From contig JBBRHH010000229.1 of the NCBI GenBank assembly GCA_038222915.1, positions 1 through 9,016 of the forward strand: 9,016 bases of DNA. The letters are read 5' to 3'. A program made the translations under genes and the position numbers. How positions within the stretch are numbered: position 1 is the stretch's first letter; each line of letters begins with the position of its first letter. Source of the stretch: JBBRHH01 sp038222915 (lineage in GTDB: Bacteria > Planctomycetota > Phycisphaerae > Tepidisphaerales > Tepidisphaeraceae). The notes below the pieces were generated by a model that worked only from the letters and a program-made list of their open reading frames with translations, made no database searches and was not told where the DNA came from. Shown here one piece after another: positions 1-4,342 of the stretch.

Positions 1-498
1 CGCCGACAGTCCATCGGTATCGTCCTCTTCGGCATCGTCTGGGAGGCCTTCTCCCTCTTCTGGGTCGGCAGCGCATTCTTCGCCACCCGCCACGGCCCCA
101 CCTTTGGCCCATTCTCCCTCTTCCCCCTCTTCGGCCTACCCTTCGTCCTCGTCGGCCTCGGCATGCTCACCTCCCCCTACTGGCTCACCCGCAAAGCCCG
201 CCGCACCATCTACGTCATCACCAGCCAACGCGCCATCACTTTCGAAGCCCGCATCTTCGGCGGCGTCAACGTCCGAACCTTCATGCCCGACCGCCTCACC
301 TCCATGAATCGCAAAGAACGTTCCGACGGCACCGGCGACCTCATCTTCGAACAGTTCCGCGAATCCGTCGGCAGCGGCACACAGACCGTCCGCCGCGGAT
401 TCATGGGCATCGAACGCGTCCGCGAAATCGAAACCCTCATCGTCAGCACCCTGCTCGCAAATCGCACACGACCAGTGCAAACAGAGGAAATACAATGA
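1..498 (+). CDS. Membrane protein with bacterial PH-like domain (5' end missing)
   Basis: The frame is open from the first base to the TGA at 496-498, so the gene starts before the window; 165 residues are visible. Residues about 4-29 and 35-58 form two hydrophobic segments separated by a short hinge (ATRHGPT), which reads as a membrane hairpin. After it comes a basic stretch and IYVITSQRAITFEARIFGG, the typical first strands of the bacterial PH (bPH/DUF304-like) fold, then a conserved-looking DGTGDLIFE segment and a C-terminal helix (IERVREIETLIVSTLL). Proteins with a two-helix anchor plus a bPH domain are common in bacteria, but their function is mostly unknown; no enzymatic activity is implied. 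The stop codon overlaps the start of the next gene (ATGA), suggesting translational coupling. The domain call rests on motif resemblance only. Confidence 0.72.
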   Translation, partial: RRQSIGIVLFGIVWEAFSLFWVGSAFFATRHGPTFGPFSLFPLFGLPFVLVGLGMLTSPYWLTRKARRTIYVITSQRAITFEARIFGGVNVRTFMPDRLTSMNRKERSDGTGDLIFEQFRESVGSGTQTVRRGFMGIERVREIETLIVSTLLANRTRPVQTEEIQ

Positions 499-905
499 AC
501 CGCGCTTCTCTCATCCTCATCTCCATCCCCCTTCTCCTCGCCGCAGGCTGCGCCGGCTCCAACGATCCGGCCAACTCCGAACCAGCCAGGCGCCCCTCAA
601 CAAGTCCCGCATCAACGCAGCCCGCAACCGCCACACGCCGCATCCACGCCTTCATCGCCGGTCACGTCCAGGGCGTCGGCTTCCGAGCCTACACCCAGGA
701 ACAGGCCGAGCATCTAAAGCTCACCGGCTGGGTCCGCAACCTCCCCGACGGCCGCGTCGAAGCCATCATCGAAGGCCCGACATCCGCCACCAGGGATATG
801 ATCGACCGCCTCCATCTCGGCCCCACCGGTTCACGCGTCGACGAAGTAAAAATCAACGACGAAACACCCGATGGCTCATTCACCGGTTTCAAAGTCACCC
901 ATTAA
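495..905 (+). CDS. Acylphosphatase with lipoprotein signal peptide
   Basis: 136 residues. Acylphosphatases hydrolyse carboxyl-phosphate bonds such as that of acetyl phosphate. Residues 49-136 contain the full family signature: GHVQGVGFR (56-64) with catalytic Arg64 and phosphate-binding loop, TGWVRNLPDG (77-86) with catalytic Asn82, then VEAIIEGP and a C-terminal GFKV strand. The domain has the usual length of about 90 residues. In front of it sits a hydrophobic stretch (residues 4-17) ending in LLLAAGC, a lipobox-like site with Cys19, and then a low-complexity Ser/Thr/Pro/Ala spacer (residues 20-48). So the enzyme is probably exported and anchored in a membrane by lipid, which is unusual because the family is classically cytosolic. 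A strong ribosome binding site (GAGG at 484-487, spacer 7) fixes the ATG start, which overlaps the upstream stop. The -3 lipobox residue is Ala rather than Leu, so lipidation is likely but not certain. Confidence 0.87.
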   Translation: MNRASLILISIPLLLAAGCAGSNDPANSEPARRPSTSPASTQPATATRRIHAFIAGHVQGVGFRAYTQEQAEHLKLTGWVRNLPDGRVEAIIEGPTSATRDMIDRLHLGPTGSRVDEVKINDETPDGSFTGFKVTH

Positions 906-926
906 ATTCTTTCACCGCGAGGAACC

Positions 927-2159
927 ATGCCCCACATCAGCCCCAGCAAATCGCCAAGCCGCCGGCTGCTCCTCAAATGCGCCATCGCCGCCGCCGGCGC
1001 ATACACCTTTCCGATAACCTGGGCAAAAGCCGCGATCGACATCGACCCCGCCCTCTCCAAAGACTGGCTAACCCGCTGGGAAAAGGGCATCCTCTCCGAC
1101 GCCAAAAACCGCTACTGCGACAAGGAGACCGGCGAAGAACTCGGCTGGCTCGTCAGCCCCTTCGTCAGTGGCTTCTACTACGGTTACCTCGCAACCAGCG
1201 ACACAAAGTGGGTCGACCTCCTCATCGACTGGACCGACTCCTGGCTCAAGCGCGGCATAAAAGAACCCGACGGCTACACCGGCTGGCCCAAGGAAGACGG
1301 CGCAAGCACCGGCGCAGTCCCCAAGCTGTTCACCGACAACATCCTCGGCGAAGCCATGGCCCTCCGCCCCGCCGTCCAGATGGCCCACATCATCCTCACC
1401 ACCCCCGCCCTTAAGGAAAAATACCAGGCCAAAGCCCAGAGCTATCTCGACGCCTCCGAACAGGTCTTCAAAAAGTGGGACACCCGCGACTGCTGGCGCG
1501 AAACCAAGGAAGGCGGCGGCGTCTGGGTCGTCCCCACTTTCGGCATCGATTCAAAAACCAACCAATGGACCGCGAATTACGAAGCTCGGAAAACCGACGG
1601 CTTCTCGCTCCCGCCCAACAAACAAAACCACGTCGCCCAGTGGCTCCTCGCCATGCACGAAGCCACCGGCAAACCCATCTATCTCGAGCGCGCCGAAAAA
1701 TGGTTCGCCACCATGAAGTCGCGCATGCACCTGCGCGACGAAAAATACTACGTTTGGAACTACTGGGAGCCGGCCGGCCCCTGGGACTACAAACCCGACG
1801 GCCAGCCCAAGCACTGGGTCGGCGTCCACCCCAACGGCGGCTACTACGATCTCGACGTCGACGGCATCACCGCCGCCTACGCCCACAAGCTCGTCTTCGA
1901 CAAACAGGACATCGACCGCCTCATCGCCACCAACCGCGACTTCATGTGGGATCAGCACATCAAGGGCGCAAAGTTCAAACGCATCGACGACGGCAAGCCC
2001 GAAGGCCAATGGAAAAATTCCCCCGGCGTCCTCTGGTTTGGCCTCCTCCCCTACGACCCAACCCTCCGAAAAATCTTCGAAGCCAACCACGATCCCGCAA
2101 GCTGGGGAGGGCTAGCCGCCACCCCGCGATATCTCGCCCTCGCCAAACTACTTCAATAA
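927..2159 (+). CDS. Tat-exported protein of unknown function, probable helical-toroid fold
   Basis: 410 residues. The N-terminus has a twin-arginine signal: SRRLLLK at 11-17, a hydrophobic stretch rich in Ala to about residue 32, and a likely cleavage after AKA (33-35). The protein should therefore be exported already folded. The mature part is rich in Trp, Tyr and Asp and contains repeated helix-hairpin segments, for example 234-267, where HVAQWLLAMHEATGKPIYL is followed by ERAEKWF. Such segments recall (alpha/alpha)-toroid sugar enzymes (six-hairpin glycosidases, polysaccharide lyases, epimerases). Aromatic/acidic patches such as YYVWNYWEPAGPWD (274-287) and HPNGGYYDLDVDG (301-313) could line a carbohydrate cleft. 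I cannot assign a family or catalytic residues. The start has GAGG at 919-922 with a 4-base spacer, 21 bp after the acylphosphatase stop, so the two are probably in one operon. Its last 12 bases overlap the 3' end of convergent rsmH. Confidence 0.8.
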   Translation: MPHISPSKSPSRRLLLKCAIAAAGAYTFPITWAKAAIDIDPALSKDWLTRWEKGILSDAKNRYCDKETGEELGWLVSPFVSGFYYGYLATSDTKWVDLLIDWTDSWLKRGIKEPDGYTGWPKEDGASTGAVPKLFTDNILGEAMALRPAVQMAHIILTTPALKEKYQAKAQSYLDASEQVFKKWDTRDCWRETKEGGGVWVVPTFGIDSKTNQWTANYEARKTDGFSLPPNKQNHVAQWLLAMHEATGKPIYLERAEKWFATMKSRMHLRDEKYYVWNYWEPAGPWDYKPDGQPKHWVGVHPNGGYYDLDVDGITAAYAHKLVFDKQDIDRLIATNRDFMWDQHIKGAKFKRIDDGKPEGQWKNSPGVLWFGLLPYDPTLRKIFEANHDPASWGGLAATPRYLALAKLLQ

Positions 2160-3062
2160 AGGAGTCCGGGCCCACCGCAGCTTAGCCGACCGCGAACGCG
2201 GGTTGGCCTGCTGCTCCGGCAAATCAGCCGCAATCAGATCGGAGCTGATATGCGAGTAAACCCCACCATCCAGCCCTGCCCGAAACGCGCTCTTCACGCG
2301 CCGATCCTCCCCACTGTGAAAGCTGATGATCGCCGCCACCCCCCCCGGCTTCAAACAATCCGGCAGCACCGCAAGCAACCGATCGAGGTTGGCCAGCTCC
2401 CGATTCACCAGGATCCGCAAAGCCTGAAAAGTCCGTGCCGCCGGATGCAGCCGAGCCCCATCAGCGCGCTTCAAGGTAAAATCGCGCGCCTCACAAACAA
2501 TCGCCATCAATTCCTGAGTTGTAGCAATTGGTTTGATTTTCCGCCGCTCCACAATCAGCCGCGCGATCTCCGGCGCATCCGTCTCATCCCCCAGTTCCAG
2601 AAAAGCCTCGGCCATCTCCCGCTCCCCCATCCGCGCAATCAGTGCAGCAGCAGTCTGCCCGCGCGTAGGATCCATCCGCATATCCAGAGGCCCGGCGCGC
2701 CGATAAGAAAACCCCCGCTCCGGATCATCAATCTGTGGACTCGCGACTCCGAGATCCGCCAACACACCATCCACCCGATCCACGCCAACAGAAGCCAGCA
2801 CGGTGGGAAGCGCAGCAAAATTATTGTGAATCAAATCCGCCCGCCCCGGCAGGCCGGCAATCTTCTGCCGCGCCAACTCAATATTGGCCGGATCAAAATC
2901 AATCCCGATCAGCCGCCCCTCCGGCCCAACCCGCTCCAAGAGCGCAGCAGAATGCCCGCCCAACCCCAGCGTGCAATCCACAAACACCTGCCCCGGCTTG
3001 GGCGACAGGATGTTCAAGACTTGCCGCAGCAGAACCGGAACGTGACGAATATCGCGCTTCAT
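2148..3062 (-). CDS. rsmH: 16S rRNA (cytosine(1402)-N(4))-methyltransferase RsmH
   Basis: 304 residues, close to the family norm of about 310. RsmH (MraW) uses S-adenosylmethionine to methylate N4 of C1402 in 16S rRNA, fine-tuning the decoding site; it is cytosolic. All family blocks are present: HVPVLL (7-12); the SAM-binding DCTLGLGGHS (29-38) and DFDP (55-58); DLGVASPQIDDPERGFSY (103-120) followed by PLDMRMD (125-131); HPAARTFQALRILVNREL (206-223); ISFHSGEDRRVK (246-257); and NPRSRSAKLR (287-296). The ATG at 3060-3062 aligns with the usual N-terminus; only a weak GGCGAG precedes it. It lies 39 bp after a small gene on the same strand and probably shares its transcript. In most bacteria rsmH sits between mraZ and ftsL in the dcw cluster; neither is here, which fits the scattered dcw genes of planctomycetes. 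The stop codon (TAG) lies inside the end of the convergent Tat-protein gene. Confidence 0.96.
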   Translation of the reverse strand: MKRDIRHVPVLLRQVLNILSPKPGQVFVDCTLGLGGHSAALLERVGPEGRLIGIDFDPANIELARQKIAGLPGRADLIHNNFAALPTVLASVGVDRVDGVLADLGVASPQIDDPERGFSYRRAGPLDMRMDPTRGQTAAALIARMGEREMAEAFLELGDETDAPEIARLIVERRKIKPIATTQELMAIVCEARDFTLKRADGARLHPAARTFQALRILVNRELANLDRLLAVLPDCLKPGGVAAIISFHSGEDRRVKSAFRAGLDGGVYSHISSDLIAADLPEQQANPRSRSAKLRWARTPLLK

Positions 3063-3101
3063 AGGCTCGCCACAGGATGTGATGTAAAGCCGATCCCGGC
3101 C

Positions 3102-3314
3102 TCAACGCTGCGAAGCAACCGGCTCATTCCGTTTGGCCAGCTTCGACAGGCGATAGCCCGACAAACCGTGCGCTTCGGCATTCTGAATGAAATTGCAGTC
3201 CAGCAACTCCGCCACCGCAGCCTGATTACTGCGGGCCTGCGACATCGAAAGAAACCCTTCGTTGTCGCGCATGTATTGAAGAACGCGAGCCGCCGGTGCG
3301 GAAACCTTCGTCAT
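3102..3314 (-). CDS. Small protein of unknown function upstream of rsmH
   Basis: 70 residues from the ATG at 3312-3314. I chose this start rather than the in-frame GTG at 3336-3338 because AAAGG lies 7 bases before the ATG. The sequence is hydrophilic, with no signal peptide or membrane segment. It reads as a few short helices followed by a basic tail (GYRLSKLAKRNEPVASQR), and the order helix (APAARVLQYMRDNEG), helix (QAAVAELLDCNFIQ), turn and GYRLS strand recalls a small winged-helix domain. I do not recognise a family. It precedes rsmH by 39 bp on the same strand and so takes the position mraZ has in many bacteria, but it has no MraZ sequence features. The codon use resembles its neighbours, supporting a real gene. 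Confidence 0.62.
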   Translation of the reverse strand: MTKVSAPAARVLQYMRDNEGFLSMSQARSNQAAVAELLDCNFIQNAEAHGLSGYRLSKLAKRNEPVASQR

Positions 3315-3361
3315 AGTGTCACCTTTCCCCACAAACACTCATCTCACTCGTCTAAACAACC

Positions 3362-3391
3362 ATCATATCATAGGACGCGATTTTCGCGAAA
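3362..3391 (-). promoter_or_regulatory. Candidate promoter/operator of the small gene-rsmH unit
   Basis: On the minus strand two overlapping TATGAT boxes (3372-3367 and 3367-3362) resemble sigma-70 -10 elements and lie about 50 bp upstream of the start of the small gene. Just upstream is the perfect 10-bp palindrome TTTCGCGAAA (3382-3391), within an overlapping CGCGA-TTT-TCGCG inverted repeat (3376-3388), near where the -35 element and a repressor or activator site would fall. No good -35 hexamer is visible (TTCCTT is the best at 17 bp), so this is tentative. Confidence 0.3.
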
Positions 3392-3447
3392 GGAACGCCC
3401 TGTGCGCGACATGCGATTATCAACAATGGAACAGAATCCCCTACCCC

Positions 3448-3470
3448 AAAAAAGGCGGGATGTGGCCACC
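3448..3470 (-). terminator. Probable intrinsic terminator behind arsR
   Basis: Read on the minus strand, GGTGG (3470-3466) can pair with CCGCC (3458-3454) over a 7-base loop, and TTTTTT (3453-3448) follows at once. It begins 28 bp after the arsR stop codon and would separate arsR from the small gene-rsmH unit. The stem is short (5 bp with one G-U pair), hence moderate confidence. A second hairpin, ACCGA-G-TCGGT (3468-3478), overlaps it and has a T run on the plus strand. Confidence 0.42.
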
Positions 3471-3497
3471 GAGTCGGTTTTTGGCCCAATTTCTGCC

Positions 3498-3836
3498 TTA
3501 ACCAGGCCGTTCTTCCACCACCACTTTCACCGAGTACCTCTCCACGTTGAAGGCAAGCACCGACTGCTCATTCGACTCAGAGCGCCCGTTCAAGGCATAG
3601 AAAACCTGCTTCCCATTGCGCCGGTTGCCAACAATGTTGCTCATCCGCAAAAGCGAAAGATGGTGGCTGACCGTCGGTTGGGGAAGGCTCATCTCGTCGC
3701 AAAGCGCCGTGACATTACGCTCTCCGCCTGCAAGGCGAAAAAGAATGTTCAGCCGGGTCTTGTCCGACAGAAGACGAAAAAAAGTGCAGAGCTGCTCCAA
3801 GTCCCGTTCAGAGACTTCCGGCTCGCGTGTGATCAT
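3498..3836 (-). CDS. ArsR/SmtB-family winged-helix transcriptional regulator
   Basis: 112 residues, the normal length for the family. These are homodimeric DNA-binding repressors that often leave DNA when a metal or other ligand binds. The core is clear: LLSDKTRLNILFRLAGGERN (22-41), TALCDEMSLPQPTVSHHLSL (43-62, the recognition helix with SHHLSLL) and the wing (IVGNRRNGKQVFYAL, 68-82). Only two cysteines occur (Cys17 and Cys46); the classical alpha-3 CxC metal site (ELCVCDL) is not intact, since this region reads ALCDEM, so the signal sensed cannot be predicted. The C-terminal tail of about 30 residues ends in a Val-rich strand (YSVKVVVEE). AAGGAG (3853-3848) lies 11 bases before the ATG. The gene is divergent from the giant surface-protein gene and followed by a candidate terminator, so it appears monocistronic. 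Its target is unknown: itself, the giant gene across the shared intergenic region, or a distant locus. Confidence 0.92.
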   Translation of the reverse strand: MITREPEVSERDLEQLCTFFRLLSDKTRLNILFRLAGGERNVTALCDEMSLPQPTVSHHLSLLRMSNIVGNRRNGKQVFYALNGRSESNEQSVLAFNVERYSVKVVVEERPG

Positions 3837-4195
3837 GAATCTACCGACTCCTTAGCGCGGGCATCGGTGCACATAACTATAACCGCCAGACCGCGCGGGC
3901 GTCAAAGCAGACTCAAATTATTTACCGGCACGTGCAACAGACCATCCAGTCGCACCGCGCAAAAATCGCCGCCCTCCCAACACCTTCGAGCCCCACCCCG
4001 CATCCACCCCGAATGCGAGTCTATTGTGATTTAATCAAACATTAGCATCCGCCGACCGCAATAATTTGCCCTGAATTGCCGATCGAAATGCTATTTTTTC
4101 AACGTGAGCACGGTTTTCTTCGGACCAAAAAAAATTTTGCTTTCCGGGGTTTTAACGGGTGCAAAGCAAGAAAATCTGGGTAATATAGCCGCCCC

Positions 4196-4241
4196 GAGAG
4201 TTGGAGAATGCAACCGAGAGTTACTCGAGTTCTGGAGAGTT
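4196..4241 (+). repeat. Three GAGAGTT direct repeats upstream of the giant gene
   Basis: GAGAGTT occurs at 4196-4202, 4216-4222 and 4235-4241, i.e. at steps of 20 and 19 bp, close to two helical turns, so the copies face the same side of the DNA. The first two share the longer CCGAGAGTT. A related TCGAGTT lies between the second and third. Such phased short repeats are typical of regulator binding sites, but the binding protein is unknown. Confidence 0.5.
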
Positions 4242-4252
4242 GAGAAAATACC

Positions 4253-4293
4253 CCCGTGATGCCACGTTGACACGTGGTTCAGCCATCACCGGG
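4253..4293 (+). promoter_or_regulatory. Long imperfect hairpin in the leader of the giant gene
   Basis: An inner perfect stem CCACGT (4262-4267) / ACGTGG (4272-4277) with loop TGAC is extended, after an internal bulge (TTCAGC), by CCCGTGATG (4253-4261) pairing with CATCACCGGG (4284-4293) with one bulged C. It ends about 50 bp before the start of the coding region. No T run follows, so it is not a typical intrinsic terminator; an mRNA leader structure or protein-binding palindrome (core CACGTTGACACGTG) is more likely. Confidence 0.4.
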
Positions 4294-4342
4294 TCGCACT
4301 AAACCCCTTTGCCGCCCGACCGGCAATTAAAAATTTAGGGAT

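Larger units (their letters stand above)
3837..4342. other. 506-bp intergenic region between divergent arsR and the giant gene
   Basis: I see no convincing gene here; a 60-codon minus-strand frame (4091-4273) lacks family features. The region is clearly richer in A/T than the flanking genes, with an A8T4 tract (4128-4139 area) likely to be curved, several T runs, and a TAATAT at 4181-4186 that could be a -10 box for the giant gene, although no matching -35 is evident. It also holds the GAGAGTT repeats and the long hairpin listed separately. It should carry the arsR promoter on its left and the promoter and leader of the giant gene on its right. Confidence 0.6.

Noticed and set aside
3466..3482. 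The segment CCACCGAGTCGGTTTTT resembles the 3' end of Cas9 tracrRNA
   Set aside because: There is no cas9, CRISPR array or anti-repeat in the window; the match is a short hairpin plus T run and fits terminator-type structure between genes.
2250..4034. A 594-codon open frame on the plus strand across rsmH, the small gene and arsR
   Set aside because: It is antisense to two confidently recognised genes; its translation is rich in Arg, Pro, His and Gln with no domain, as expected for the complement of C-rich coding DNA.
4101..4117. CGTG-AG-CACG hairpin followed by GTTTT as a terminator
   Set aside because: The stem is only 4 bp with a 2-base loop, and no gene ends just upstream on the plus strand.
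4091..4273. A 60-codon minus-strand open frame in the intergenic region
   Set aside because: No ribosome binding site, no recognisable domain, and it crosses the repeats and hairpin of the leader.
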